A DNA stretch of 64,000 nucleotides from Bacteroidales bacterium (GCA_017427985.1 JAFRRS010000004.1:124001-188000); one strand, 5' to 3'. Counted from the first letter of the stretch, positions 1 through 9,476 are shown. Program-made: numbers and translations. The notes: generated from the sequence alone by a model not told the origin.

Positions 1-984
1 CACTGGTGTTTTAATGTTGTCTTTGTAAACAAAGGTGCTGTCGTTGCTGTACACGATGCAGCTCTCAGGCACGATGATAGCATCGACGGCCTGTTCGGTG
101 ATAATCTCGCCGTTGGCGCTATATCCTGCGCGCAAATTTACGCCATCAGGGATGATAAGCCTTGCCTTCATTTGGAAGAAAACGGCACCGCTCTCGGATG
201 TTCCCTTGGGCGCGATGTATTCAAGCACGGCATCAAAACGCCTGTCGTTCATAGCACCGATGGTAATAACCATTGGCATTCCCTCGTTGATGCGCCCAAC
301 TTCTGTCTCGTCCATCTTGCCCTCGAAAATCATGTCACGCATGTCGGCGACGGTGGCGATAGTCGTTCCGTCGTTGAACGTGTTAGCGTTGATGACGCTG
401 TTTCCGACCTTCACCGGAATGTCGAGAATCATGCCGTCGATAGTGGATTTTATTGAGGTGTTGGTGTATTCAGAGGCGTTTTTAGAGATGCCTTCCTTCA
501 CGATGTTGAGCTGGTCGAGGGCGTTGTTATAGTTTTCCTTTGCCTGTTCGTATTCGAGCTGCGAATTCTCGAACTCCTCGGCTGCAATCAAGCCCTTGTC
601 TTTCAGCGCCTTCTGACGGTTAAACGACTTCTCCACGTTGTCGAGATTGAGTTTCGCGAGTTTCACCTGCGACTCTGTGGCGGCGAGATTTGCCACGTCA
701 GGGATGATTTTCACCATCGCTATGACCTCGTCTTTTTTCACCATCTGACCGGCTTCCTTATAGATTTCGGAGATGATTCCTGACACCTGCGGCTTTATCG
801 CCACTTCGTCACGAGGGTTGATCTGACCTGTGATAACGGTCTTTTTCTGTATCGTGCCGATGACGGCTTCCACTTCGGCATATTCCTTTTCCTTTGGTTT
901 AGATTTCTTGAAAAGGTAGACGAACGTCCAGACTACTGCCGCGATTAACGCGATGAAAAACAATGCTTTAAGAACTTTTTTCAT
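1..984 (-). CDS. RND/MacA-type periplasmic adaptor (membrane fusion protein), 3' end outside window
   Basis: The minus-strand reading frame opens with ATG at 984 and runs off the window edge, so the C-terminus is missing. Residues about 6-25 form one hydrophobic N-terminal anchor. Next comes a biotinyl-lipoyl-like half, a coiled-coil hairpin rich in E, Q and K (about residues 100-160), then the second lipoyl half and beta-barrel, the usual HlyD/MacA order. Such proteins bridge an inner-membrane ABC transporter and an outer-membrane exit duct. It is the last visible gene of the ABC operon that starts at 4324, so it most likely partners the two FtsX-type permeases upstream. A 68-bp gap with a palindromic repeat separates it from the permease. 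MacA-like is an inference from this context; substrate unknown. Confidence 0.85.
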   Translation of the reverse strand, partial: MKKVLKALFFIALIAAVVWTFVYLFKKSKPKEKEYAEVEAVIGTIQKKTVITGQINPRDEVAIKPQVSGIISEIYKEAGQMVKKDEVIAMVKIIPDVANLAATESQVKLAKLNLDNVEKSFNRQKALKDKGLIAAEEFENSQLEYEQAKENYNNALDQLNIVKEGISKNASEYTNTSIKSTIDGMILDIPVKVGNSVINANTFNDGTTIATVADMRDMIFEGKMDETEVGRINEGMPMVITIGAMNDRRFDAVLEYIAPKGTSESGAVFFQMKARLIIPDGVNLRAGYSANGEIITEQAVDAIIVPESCIVYSNDSTFVYKDNIKTPV

Positions 985-1020
985 ATTTTTGATATTTTAA
1001 TATTTTTCTGTTTCCTTTTT

Positions 1021-1047
1021 AGAGACGGATTTGCATCCGTCTTTACA
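1021..1047. repeat. REP-like palindrome, AGACGGAT family, copy 1
   Basis: The inverted repeat AGACGGAT-ttgc-ATCCGTCT (core 1023-1042) has TTTAC on its right flank. It fills most of the gap between the adaptor and the second permease. A sister copy lies in the next gap of the same operon (2331-2354). Confidence 0.75.
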
Positions 1048-1052
1048 ATGTT

Positions 1053-2318
1053 TTATTCCTCGCGGATGGCGTCGATGGCTTTGATTTGGATGGCTCGGAT
1101 GGCGGGCAAAACGCCAGCCAGCAATCCTGACAACACAATTATCACCGATGCCGCCACCGCTGCACCAAAACCGATTTGCGGGTTGAGGAACATCACTTCT
1201 TCCGACGGCGTGTTGCCGACAACTCCTGCCACCACAGCCATTATCGCCACGCCAATGACAAGACCCACGATACCTGCCAAAACCGTCAGCAGCAGGCTTT
1301 CCGCCATCACCTGACGGATTATTAGAGCCGGCTTCGCGCCAATTGCCCTTCTGACACCGATTTCGCGCGTCCTCTCCTTGATTGTCACCAGCATGATGTT
1401 ACTCACGCCGACGACGCCAGAAAGCAGCGTGCCTATTCCAACAATCCAAATCAATATCTTTATTCCAAGGAACAAATACTCAAACATGTTAAACATCTCC
1501 TCGAAATCGAACATCATGATGGCACCTTCATCAGTTGGAGCTATGTCATGACGCTCACGCAAAAGAGCTTTCACGTCTTCCTGAACATCCTTTGTCTTAT
1601 AGCCTCTTGCCGTGGTAAACATAAAGAAATCGAACATGTCGCCAGTGTGATATGCCAGCTGCATCGTTGTAAGAGGAAGGATGACCGTTTCGCTCGTCGC
1701 GCCGCTGATGTTCACATGGTCGTTATATGCCTGAATCACCCCTATCACCTGATAATAAATTCCGTTTGCCTTAATCATCATGCCAAGAGGATTTTTGTCG
1801 GCACCAATCAAGTCTTCATAAACTTTCTTTCCCAAGACACACACTTTTCGTGACTCGGCAATATCCGTCTCGTTGATGAAACGTCCATAAACAATCTTGC
1901 CCCTGTCGATTTCATTATAATTAGGCATCACTCCTTTCATGCTGAAATTGCTGCCTTTTGTGCCGTAAAACACGTTGTTATCACCATTATATGAATAAAT
2001 GCTCGAAATAGGCGAAATCATATCCACACCTTTGACTTTTCTTTTTATCGCCTCGATGTCGGACATATTCAGACTCCAATCACGTCCTTTTTGATAACCT
2101 TTATATGGTTCTGTGGTGAAGCTCGGAATCATAAACGTCGAATTGGTGGAGAAACCCTCTATATTACTGCGCAATCCGTTATCGAATCCGTTGCCACACG
2201 CCAGAAGAATCACCAGGATGAAGATACCCCAGAACACGCCGAACGCCGTCAAGATGCTGCGGGTCTTGTTTCGGGCTATCGTCTGCCAAATTTCTGTTAT
2301 GCTGTCTATGTCAAACAT
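1053..2318 (-). CDS. ABC transporter permease, MacB/FtsX type (second copy)
   Basis: This 421-residue inner-membrane permease has one N-terminal transmembrane helix (about 22-42), a large periplasmic MacB-type domain, and three C-terminal helices (roughly 285-410) forming an FtsX domain. The cytoplasmic motif TREIGVRRAIGAKP precedes the third helix, as in MacB/LolC/YbbP-like permeases. Family members move lipoproteins, peptides or small molecules across the periplasm by mechanotransmission. It is homologous to, but clearly diverged from, the permease at 2361-3617. The pair probably forms a heterodimer driven by the ATPase at 3617-4324. The start is the first ATG; the next gene upstream ends 42 bp away, with a palindrome between them. 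Confidence 0.88.
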   Translation of the reverse strand: MFDIDSITEIWQTIARNKTRSILTAFGVFWGIFILVILLACGNGFDNGLRSNIEGFSTNSTFMIPSFTTEPYKGYQKGRDWSLNMSDIEAIKRKVKGVDMISPISSIYSYNGDNNVFYGTKGSNFSMKGVMPNYNEIDRGKIVYGRFINETDIAESRKVCVLGKKVYEDLIGADKNPLGMMIKANGIYYQVIGVIQAYNDHVNISGATSETVILPLTTMQLAYHTGDMFDFFMFTTARGYKTKDVQEDVKALLRERHDIAPTDEGAIMMFDFEEMFNMFEYLFLGIKILIWIVGIGTLLSGVVGVSNIMLVTIKERTREIGVRRAIGAKPALIIRQVMAESLLLTVLAGIVGLVIGVAIMAVVAGVVGNTPSEEVMFLNPQIGFGAAVAASVIIVLSGLLAGVLPAIRAIQIKAIDAIREE

Positions 2319-2327
2319 ATTTTTTAT

Positions 2328-2356
2328 TTTAGACGGATTTTCATCCGTCTCTACAC
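2328..2356. repeat. REP-like palindrome, AGACGGAT family, copy 2
   Basis: The inverted repeat AGACGGAT-tttc-ATCCGTCT (core 2331-2350) is followed by CTAC. It occupies the 42-bp gap between the two permease genes. It differs from copy 1 at 1021 only in the loop. Confidence 0.75.
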
Positions 2357-2360
2357 ATAT

Positions 2361-3617
2361 TTACCGATAATTCATTGCCTCTATTGGTTTAACCTTCACC
2401 GATTTCCAGGCAGGGGCGAATCCCGCCGCCACGCCACTTATTATCAACACCAATGTGGCTGAAATCACTATGCTTATATCCACTGTCGGGTTCATAAACA
2501 CCGACATCCCGTTGCTATCGCTCATGTTTCCGCTCGACTCCAAAACCATATTCACAAGTTCCATCACGCCGATGCCGCAAATCATGCCGATATATCCGAA
2601 AATGGTAGTTATTACCAATGATTCCATCACTATTGAAAGAAGAATTGAACGTGGTTTCGCGCCTAACGCCTTGCGGATTCCTATTTCATTAGTGCGCTCT
2701 TTCACAGTAATTCGCATGATGTTACTAACACCAACCACACCGGAAATCAACATCGCGATGCCGATGACCCAGATGAAGATGTTGATTGTATTGAAAATCC
2801 TCATAGTTTCCAACGAATCAAGCATCTGGCTGTTGATCCAAACACCACGTTTGTCTTCAGGCGAGAATTCATGCAGAGCAGCGAGTTTTCGCTTCAGTTC
2901 GGTTTTAAACAACTCATTATCATTTTCGGTATTCAAGCCTTTGGTGGTAAATGAGAGCTGATAAAACTCATTAACATTAAAAACTATTTTCAATGTGGAG
3001 TATGGCGCATAACACTGACCCATCTCACCAAACGCCATTCCTTTTGAAACACCAATCACAGTAAAACTCAAACCATTGATATACACTGTTTTACCTATCA
3101 AAGAAGTTTCTCCTGTAGTGCGCAGAAGCTCATCGTTGGAGTTTTTGTCAAGCACCACCACCTTCATCTTGTTTTTCATGTCGTTTTCATTGATGAAACG
3201 ACCTTCAAGAATCTTTATTCCATCGATATTTTTATAGATAGGCTTTACTCCATTCATCTCGACAGAACGCGACTTCTCGCCGAAGACGATTGTGCCGCCT
3301 TTCGACAATACCGGCGACACTTCATCAACCTGATGTAATGATTCGATGAGCTGTACATCTTTGTTATTCAACATAATAAAACGTCCCGCCTTGTGTCCTT
3401 TGTAAGGAAGCTCTGTAGAGCTCGACCATATTGTGTAGGTGTTTTTGATTCGGTCAGCGAAGTTGCTGGTGACGCCGTTTTTCAGTCCGTTGCCGGCTGA
3501 GAGCAGGATTATCAGCATGAAAATTCCCCACGAGATGGCGAATCCCGTAAGAATGGTTCTCAGCTTATTACGTCTGAGCGCCATGAAAATCTCCGACCAA
3601 AAATCCCTGTTAAACAT
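2361..3617 (-). CDS. ABC transporter permease, MacB/FtsX type (first copy)
   Basis: This 418-residue permease has an N-terminal helix (about 22-42), a periplasmic MacB_PCD-like domain and a C-terminal three-helix FtsX domain with the coupling motif TNEIGIRKALGAKP. Its ATG shares one base with the TAA stop of the ATPase gene (TAATG), so the two are translationally coupled. Together with the neighbouring permease and ATPase it should form a tripartite-type exporter. The substrate cannot be read from sequence; Bacteroidota genomes carry many paralogues of this module. Confidence 0.88.
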   Translation of the reverse strand: MFNRDFWSEIFMALRRNKLRTILTGFAISWGIFMLIILLSAGNGLKNGVTSNFADRIKNTYTIWSSSTELPYKGHKAGRFIMLNNKDVQLIESLHQVDEVSPVLSKGGTIVFGEKSRSVEMNGVKPIYKNIDGIKILEGRFINENDMKNKMKVVVLDKNSNDELLRTTGETSLIGKTVYINGLSFTVIGVSKGMAFGEMGQCYAPYSTLKIVFNVNEFYQLSFTTKGLNTENDNELFKTELKRKLAALHEFSPEDKRGVWINSQMLDSLETMRIFNTINIFIWVIGIAMLISGVVGVSNIMRITVKERTNEIGIRKALGAKPRSILLSIVMESLVITTIFGYIGMICGIGVMELVNMVLESSGNMSDSNGMSVFMNPTVDISIVISATLVLIISGVAAGFAPAWKSVKVKPIEAMNYR

Positions 3618-4324
3618 TATTTTATCTCTTTTGTGAAATCCATTTTATTCGGGTCGTTTTCGCTAATCGACTCGATGACACCGTCTTTCAGATACACGAT
3701 TTTTCTTGTCAGGTTTGCGATTCCACGCTCATGAGTCACTATAACCATTGTGATGCCGGTGGCGTTCACGTCACGAAGAATCTGCATCACTTCCGCCGAC
3801 GTCTTGCTGTCGAGAGCGCCTGTAGGCTCGTCGGCGAGAATGATTTTCGGCGAAGTGACAAGTGCGCGTGCGATGGAAACTCTCTGCTTCTGTCCGCCTG
3901 AAAGCTCGTTCGGATAATGGTCAGCCCACTCTTTCAAACCAAAACGTTCAAGATATTCCATCGCCATCGTGTTGCGTTTCTTGCGATTCACACCTTGATA
4001 AAACAACGGAAGCGCGACATTTTCGAGTGCTGTTTTAAACGGAATCAGGTTAAACGACTGGAAAATAAAGCCGATAAGCTTGTTGCGAAACTCCGCAGCC
4101 TGGTTTTCCGAGAGGTTTTTCACCAATTTTCCGGCAAGGTAATAATCGCCTTCGTCGTAGTTGTCGAGAATCCCCAATATATTTAATAAGGTGGACTTGC
4201 CCGAACCTGAAGCTCCCATGATTGAAACCAACTCACCCTCGCCCACCTCGAGATTTATCCCTTTCAGCACGTGCAAAGGCTGCGCCCCGAAATATGTCTT
4301 GTTTATATTTTCAAGTTTTATCAT
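3617..4324 (-). CDS. ABC transporter ATP-binding protein, LolD/MacB type
   Basis: This 235-residue nucleotide-binding subunit shows Walker A GASGSGKST (residues 37-45), the ABC signature LSGGQKQR, Walker B IILADEPTGALD and a switch histidine (VIVTHE). The closest family match is LolD/MacB-type ATPases that work with FtsX-like permeases. It is the first gene of the operon running to the left window edge and has a clear promoter 25 bp upstream. It powers the two permeases at 1053-3617. Confidence 0.93.
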   Translation of the reverse strand: MIKLENINKTYFGAQPLHVLKGINLEVGEGELVSIMGASGSGKSTLLNILGILDNYDEGDYYLAGKLVKNLSENQAAEFRNKLIGFIFQSFNLIPFKTALENVALPLFYQGVNRKKRNTMAMEYLERFGLKEWADHYPNELSGGQKQRVSIARALVTSPKIILADEPTGALDSKTSAEVMQILRDVNATGITMVIVTHERGIANLTRKIVYLKDGVIESISENDPNKMDFTKEIK

Positions 4325-4348
4325 AGTGTATTACTTATCTAAGACACT

Positions 4349-4378
4349 GCAAAAATAGTCAAAATTTTTTACATGCAA
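4349..4378 (-). promoter_or_regulatory. Promoter of the ABC export operon
   Basis: On the minus strand, TATTTTTGC (4357-4349) is preceded about 18 bp upstream by TTG (4378-4376). This fits the Bacteroidota -33/-7 promoter. Confidence 0.7.
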
Positions 4379-4457
4379 GAAAAAAATGAAAAAATTTTTT
4401 CTTGACAACTATTATAACGTAAGATCAGCATTATTGCTGCATGAAGACAGCAACATT

Positions 4458-5465
4458 TTATTTAAGAAGCGATGAGATTAAATCTCTCATTTTCTCAACT
4501 GGCAGGTTTTTCTCGACAATAATACTATTTTTGTCGATGATAAGAGTCTGTGGAATATATGCTATAGTGTATAATTCGGCAACATAGTTTTGCCAGCCTT
4601 TCAAATCTGAAACATGGTGTTTCCATGAAAGATTGTCATCTTCAATGGCTTTTTTCCAAGCGTTCACATCGGTGTCGAGAGACACGCTGACAATGTCCAA
4701 GCCCTTGTTTTTGAATTCGTTATAAATCGCAACAAGTTCCGGATTAGCCTTGCGGCAGTCAGGACACCAGGAGGCCCAGAAGTCGAGGATGACAACTTTT
4801 GACTCTTCGAAAACACTTGCCATCGCAAACTCATTGCCATTGACATCTTTAAGTTTGAAATCGAGATAAGGCATACCTTCTCTTGTTCTCTGCAAACCCT
4901 TCATGTATTCAGAAACCAAACATTTATAGCCACTTTGCATGTCTGCCGGTATCACCTCATAAATATTTTCCAAATCGTTAAGCTGGAAAGCCCATTTATA
5001 ACGATACAAGGCATAAGCGCCGACAGGATTGTCAATATTCATCTTCACAAAATCAAGGACAAAGTAGAAAATTTCTTTTTCGTCATCGATTTTATCAACA
5101 TCCGCCATAAACTGATTGAGTTTGTTTTGGTTTTCAGATGCCAAAACTTTGATTCCGTTATATTTCTGATAGTCGCCAGTGATTGTAACATCCTGATTAT
5201 CAGCAAAGAACGTCAAAGGTCGTCTCCAACCCTTCATCATGATATGCAGTGCGTCAAGATTTGAGCTTTGCTTCACTTTGAAAACAGCGACATTGTCTTT
5301 TGCGACCACCGAATCCAAAGTCACCATCTTATCATTTTCATATCTTTTAAGATAAACAGTTTTTCCGTCCGAATTTTCAAGATTCACATTGATTTTGAAT
5401 GACTTGCCACCATTGCATGATACCAATCCGACCATGACCAACAAAGCAATAAATAATTTTTTCAT
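4458..5465 (-). CDS. Thioredoxin-like (TlpA/ResA-type) lipoprotein with DUF4369-like N-terminus
   Basis: This 335-residue protein has a signal peptide ending in a lipobox (LVSC, Cys17). A DUF4369-like beta domain (about 24-110) and a helical linker follow. A C-terminal thioredoxin fold carries the redox pair WCPDC (Cys234, Cys237). Such proteins act in the periplasm as thiol-disulfide reductases. It lies 10 bp downstream of mreD and seems to be the last gene of the purH-mreBCD operon. That is where many Bacteroidota have the PBP2 (mrdA) and rodA genes. The link to cell-wall work is inferred only from position. Confidence 0.85.
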   Translation of the reverse strand: MKKLFIALLVMVGLVSCNGGKSFKINVNLENSDGKTVYLKRYENDKMVTLDSVVAKDNVAVFKVKQSSNLDALHIMMKGWRRPLTFFADNQDVTITGDYQKYNGIKVLASENQNKLNQFMADVDKIDDEKEIFYFVLDFVKMNIDNPVGAYALYRYKWAFQLNDLENIYEVIPADMQSGYKCLVSEYMKGLQRTREGMPYLDFKLKDVNGNEFAMASVFEESKVVILDFWASWCPDCRKANPELVAIYNEFKNKGLDIVSVSLDTDVNAWKKAIEDDNLSWKHHVSDLKGWQNYVAELYTIAYIPQTLIIDKNSIIVEKNLPVEKMRDLISSLLK

Positions 5466-5475
5466 AACAAATGAT

Positions 5476-5988
5476 TTACTTTTTTATAGGTTGAAAAATA
5501 TAAATTACCAAAACTATAACGAACAAAGAAACGGGGACGCTCATCAAAACTTCAAGCATCACAAGTCCTAACAGTTTGACGCTAAACGCTTCCAGCCAAA
5601 ACAGCAACAAATTGTGAAATATCAGCAGGAACAAGGCGTAGAAAAAGAACCATTTGAGACCCATTTCCGAAACCGTTGGGGCTGTTTTTCCTTCAATATC
5701 GCTTTTTCGGGTTGTAACATTAATTATAAAAGGTCTCAAAAACGCCATAAACACTGTTGCCGCCGCATTCAATCCTGGAGTGCCGCAGAAGATATCAACC
5801 GCGAATCCTATCAGAAAGCCGTTGATAATCAACTTCCAACGTTCTGTGTCAAAAGGCAAAAGCATTACAAACAGCACGTACACGTATGGATGCACAAAAT
5901 TCCCGAGACGAATGTTGTCGAAAACCAAAATCTGCAGAAGGAGCAGACTAACGAATCTTAATATGTTGCGTGTCAATGTGTTATACAT
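5476..5988 (-). CDS. mreD: Rod shape-determining protein MreD
   Basis: This 170-residue integral membrane protein has four to five hydrophobic helices and a short polar tail, the MreD layout. It belongs to the elongasome that links cytoplasmic MreB filaments to peptidoglycan synthesis. Its start overlaps the end of mreC by 16 bp, which supports identity and coupled translation. MreD sequences diverge strongly, so the call rests mainly on size, topology and the mreB-mreC-mreD order. Confidence 0.85.
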   Translation of the reverse strand: MYNTLTRNILRFVSLLLLQILVFDNIRLGNFVHPYVYVLFVMLLPFDTERWKLIINGFLIGFAVDIFCGTPGLNAAATVFMAFLRPFIINVTTRKSDIEGKTAPTVSEMGLKWFFFYALFLLIFHNLLLFWLEAFSVKLLGLVMLEVLMSVPVSLFVIVLVIYIFQPIKK

Positions 5989-6773
5989 AACGAATCAATC
6001 TCCTCCTGATAATTGTTTTTAACAATAAACACGTGCCGCAGTGTGCTGAAGTTTGTAGAGAATTTCAGTTTTGCGGTACTGAACATTTCGTTTGTGTTGT
6101 CTTCTGTCTCCTCAATTGTTCCAACCATTATATCCGGCGGGTAAGAGTTGGAGAAACCGCTTGTCACGAGGGTGTCGCCTTTATTAATTACAAGGTGGGA
6201 AGGAATGTCTTTCACCACGCCGAAATGATAGTTTTGGTTGTCCCACAGAACATTTGCAACGTATTGGTTATCAACAAATCTTGCACTGACGATGGTATTT
6301 GAGTTGAGAAGGCTCATCACCGATGCGTAATGGCTGCTGACATTTACCACAATACCGACGACGCCGTCGGAGCAGACAACGCCCATATCAGGTTCTATTC
6401 CGTCGGCGCGCCCTTTATCCACAACCATGTAATTGTTCAGTTCATAGATGCTGTTCTTTATCACATGAGCCGGGACAAAGGAAAACATACCATGCGTAAC
6501 GACAGTGTCGCCTTCCGAATAATCCTCGCCTACCATATTCATTAGCAATGCGTTTTGTTTGGCGAGCTTTTCATTTTCACTTTTCAGATGCAGATAATCA
6601 TTCCAGTTGGAGGTGGTTTTGTAGATACCTCCTGCAATGCTGTTCGACATGCTCACCATTTTTCTATTATGATACGGAAGGCTATACGCCACCATAAGGA
6701 AGCATATCAGTTCCAGCAGAATAAAAAGAATTACTGCGCTGTATTTTTTTATGAAAATGAATAAGTTATACAT
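5973..6773 (-). CDS. mreC: Rod shape-determining protein MreC
   Basis: This 266-residue bitopic protein has a single N-terminal helix (about 12-31), a coiled-coil stretch around residues 60-85 and a beta-rich periplasmic MreC domain. That domain contains the family-typical stretches VDKGRADGIEPDMGVV and GDTLVTSGFS. MreC scaffolds the elongasome in the periplasm. The gene lies 13 bp after mreB and overlaps mreD. Confidence 0.92.
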   Translation of the reverse strand: MYNLFIFIKKYSAVILFILLELICFLMVAYSLPYHNRKMVSMSNSIAGGIYKTTSNWNDYLHLKSENEKLAKQNALLMNMVGEDYSEGDTVVTHGMFSFVPAHVIKNSIYELNNYMVVDKGRADGIEPDMGVVCSDGVVGIVVNVSSHYASVMSLLNSNTIVSARFVDNQYVANVLWDNQNYHFGVVKDIPSHLVINKGDTLVTSGFSNSYPPDIMVGTIEETEDNTNEMFSTAKLKFSTNFSTLRHVFIVKNNYQEEIDSLCITH

Positions 6774-6786
6774 CGAAACTCCCCGA

Positions 6787-7809
6787 TTACTTTATCAGGA
6801 ACGGGAAACCGTCGAAGTTTTTCAAAGCGATGCCTGTACCGCGTGCCACTGCTCTCAATGGATCTTCAGCGACGTGGATAGGCAGCTGTGTTTTTTCATG
6901 CAAACGTTTGTCAAGGCCTCTCAGCAAAGCGCCGCCGCCAGTAAGATAGATACCTGTACGGTAGATATCCGCTGAAAGCTCAGGCGGTGTTGTCTCGAGA
7001 GTGTTAAGAACAGCCGTCTCGATTTTCGAAACGCTCTTGTCGAGGCAATGCGCGATTTCCTTGTAGTTGACTTTGATTTCCTTTGGAATACCTGTAAGCA
7101 TGTCACGTCCGTGCACTGCGTAGTCCTCTGGTGGGTTGTCGAGGTCCTGAATTGCGGCACCAACTTCTATCTTGATAAGCTCAGCAGTACGTTCACCAAC
7201 GTTGAGGTTGTGCTCTTTACGCATGTATTCCACGATTTCGTCGGTGAAGTCATCGCCGGCGATACGGATAGACTTGTTTGTGACGATACCGCCAAGTGCA
7301 ATGACCGCGATTTCCGAAGTACCGCCTCCGATGTCAACAATCATATTGCCCATCGGCTCCAGAACGTCGATACCGATACCGATAGCCGCCGCCATAGGCT
7401 CATGGATAAGACGCACTTCCTTGGCACCAGCCTGTTCGGCGCTGTCCTTAACGGCTCTCTCCTCCACTTCTGTGATACCTGAAGGGATGCAGATAACCAT
7501 CTTCAACGCTGGCGGGAACAGAGTGTTATGGAAATTAATCATCTTGATCATTTCCCTCAACATAAACTCCGCAGCCTGGAAGTCGGCGATGACACCATCA
7601 CGCAAAGGACGGATGGTCTTGATGTTTTCGTGAGTCTTACCATGCATCATCATAGCGCGTTTGCCCACTGCCATGATTTGCTGTGTGTCACGTTTTATGG
7701 CAACAATTGAAGGTTCGTCGACAACCACCTTGTCATTATACATGATGATGGTGTTGGCAGTGCCGAGGTCAATAGCCATCTCTTTATCGAAAAATGAAAA
7801 CAGTCCCAT
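6787..7809 (-). CDS. mreB: Rod shape-determining protein MreB (actin-like)
   Basis: This 340-residue actin-fold ATPase polymerises under the inner membrane and directs lateral wall synthesis. It starts MGLFSFF, an amphipathic N-terminal membrane-binding stretch, followed by phosphate-1 motif DLGTANT and phosphate-2 motif DIGGGTSEIAV. The frame stays open upstream to 7905 inside purH, but the ATG at 7809 gives the family-standard N-terminus and lies 4 bp after the purH stop, so the longer start is rejected. Second gene of the purH operon. Confidence 0.96.
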   Translation of the reverse strand: MGLFSFFDKEMAIDLGTANTIIMYNDKVVVDEPSIVAIKRDTQQIMAVGKRAMMMHGKTHENIKTIRPLRDGVIADFQAAEFMLREMIKMINFHNTLFPPALKMVICIPSGITEVEERAVKDSAEQAGAKEVRLIHEPMAAAIGIGIDVLEPMGNMIVDIGGGTSEIAVIALGGIVTNKSIRIAGDDFTDEIVEYMRKEHNLNVGERTAELIKIEVGAAIQDLDNPPEDYAVHGRDMLTGIPKEIKVNYKEIAHCLDKSVSKIETAVLNTLETTPPELSADIYRTGIYLTGGGALLRGLDKRLHEKTQLPIHVAEDPLRAVARGTGIALKNFDGFPFLIK

Positions 7810-7813
7810 ATAA

Positions 7814-9307
7814 TTAATGTTTAAAATGTCTGAATCCAGTGAATACCATTGCCATTCCGAGTTTGTTGCATGCGTCGACAGACTCCTGGTCGCGCACCGA
7901 GCCACCAGGCTGCACTATTGCTTTTATGCCCGCTTCGCTTGCAATCTCCACACAGTCGGAGAACGGGAAAAATGCGTCTGATGCCAGCACCGCGCCGTTG
8001 AGGTCGAAATTGAAGCTCTTCGCCTTGGCAATTGCCTGACGCAGCGAGTCGACGCGCGAAGTCTGACCTATGCCAGAAGCGTAAAGCTGTTTGTTTTTGG
8101 TAAGGACGATAGCGTTGGAGCGGCTATGTTTCACAATTTTGTTTGCAAATATCAAATCATCTATCTCCTGTTGGTTATCAACAAGTTTTTCGGTAACAGG
8201 CTTAAAATCCGATGCGTTTTCGACATGAAGGTCGCGATCCTGTTCAAGAATTCCGTTAAGTGCTGATTTATAAACCTTTACAGGAAAATCGTTAGATTTC
8301 AGTTTAAGGACAATGCGGTTTTTCTTTGAGAAGAGAATGTCGAGAACGCCGTCGTCATAGCCCGGAGCCACACAAACCTCGAAAAACATCTTGTTCATCT
8401 CTTCAGCCGTCTTAATGTCGATTGTGCGGTTGCTGACAAACACGCCACCGAAAGCAGAGACCGGGTCGCCGGCAAGAGCGGCGTCGTAAGCTTCAGAAAT
8501 GGTGTCTCTCGATGCGATTCCGCAAGGGTTGTTATGCTTCAAAATCGCAAAAGTAGGCTCGTCGAACTCACGGATGAGGTTCAGGCCCGCCTCAAGGTCA
8601 AGCAAGTTGTTGTATGACAGGTCTTTTCCGTGAAGCTTTTCAAAAACCTCGTCAAGATTGCCTTTGAAGACAGCCTGTTGGTGAGGGTTTTCGCCATATC
8701 TCAAAGGAGTGACGTTTTCGCCAGAAAACCAATTGTAAATAGCTGTGTCATAATGAGAACTCGTTGCAAAAGCATATTTTGCGAAACGTTTTCTGTCTTC
8801 CAAAGTCGTGCACCCATCCTGACGCTCGTAGATTTCCATAAATTCCTTATAGTAATCCGACGAAGGCACGATGAGGCAGTCGTTGAAGTTTTTCGCTCCA
8901 GCGCGAATCAGCGAGATGCCGCCGATGTCGATTTTTTCAATAATCTGGGCTTCGTCATCAGTATTTCTGACCGTTTCCTCGAAAGGATAAAGGTCGACAA
9001 TCACGAGGTCGAATGCCGGAATCTCATACTTTTTCATTTCGGCAAGATCCGAGTCGTTGTCAAGCCGTCCGAGTATGCCACCAAACACTTTAGGATGCAA
9101 TGTTTTCACACGACCGCCAAGAATGGAAGGATAGCCTGTAAGCGACTCCACAGAACGGACGCTGTTGTCGATTTTCCTGATGAAATCAAGCGTGCCACCA
9201 GTTGCATAAATCTGGACGCCATTCTTCTTCAAAAGAGCGACTATCTTATCAAGATCAGTCTTATAAAACACTGATATTAAAGCACTTGTGATTTTTTTAA
9301 AAGACAT
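7814..9307 (-). CDS. purH: Bifunctional AICAR formyltransferase / IMP cyclohydrolase
   Basis: This 497-residue enzyme performs the last two steps of IMP synthesis: formylation of AICAR with 10-formyl-THF, then ring closure. The N-terminal MGS-like cyclohydrolase domain (about 1-190) includes YATGGT. The C-terminal AICARFT domain contains LKHNNPCGIA with the catalytic Lys-His pair. Length is near that of other bacterial PurH. The first gene after a clear promoter, it heads an operon with mreBCD, an arrangement common in Bacteroidota. Confidence 0.96.
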   Translation of the reverse strand: MSFKKITSALISVFYKTDLDKIVALLKKNGVQIYATGGTLDFIRKIDNSVRSVESLTGYPSILGGRVKTLHPKVFGGILGRLDNDSDLAEMKKYEIPAFDLVIVDLYPFEETVRNTDDEAQIIEKIDIGGISLIRAGAKNFNDCLIVPSSDYYKEFMEIYERQDGCTTLEDRKRFAKYAFATSSHYDTAIYNWFSGENVTPLRYGENPHQQAVFKGNLDEVFEKLHGKDLSYNNLLDLEAGLNLIREFDEPTFAILKHNNPCGIASRDTISEAYDAALAGDPVSAFGGVFVSNRTIDIKTAEEMNKMFFEVCVAPGYDDGVLDILFSKKNRIVLKLKSNDFPVKVYKSALNGILEQDRDLHVENASDFKPVTEKLVDNQQEIDDLIFANKIVKHSRSNAIVLTKNKQLYASGIGQTSRVDSLRQAIAKAKSFNFDLNGAVLASDAFFPFSDCVEIASEAGIKAIVQPGGSVRDQESVDACNKLGMAMVFTGFRHFKH

Positions 9308-9328
9308 AATTATTTTTCATTTTGAAGT

Positions 9329-9337
9329 GCAAATATA
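9329..9337 (-). promoter_or_regulatory. -7 box of the purH-mreBCD operon
   Basis: Minus-strand TATATTTGC lies 22 bp before the purH ATG. No convincing -33 TTG was found at the usual distance. Confidence 0.6.
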
Positions 9338-9444
9338 ATAAAACTTTTGAGAGTCGGAATATAAATATTAAGTTTTTTTGTATTTACTTGTAAATATTTG
9401 TAAATTAGCGTATTTCAAAAAGAATAATTTTTTTAAATTTTTTC

Positions 9445-9476
9445 TTGTAAAAAAAAACTTTTTTTTGTATTTTTGC
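9445..9476 (+). promoter_or_regulatory. recJ promoter
   Basis: TTG (9445-9447), a 20-bp spacer and TATTTTTGC (9468-9476) predict transcription from about 9480, a 16-nt leader before the TTG start codon of recJ. Confidence 0.65.

Noticed and set aside
7810..7905. Longer MreB start at 7905
   Set aside because: It would add 32 residues read out of frame from the end of purH; the ATG at 7809 gives the conserved amphipathic N-terminus.
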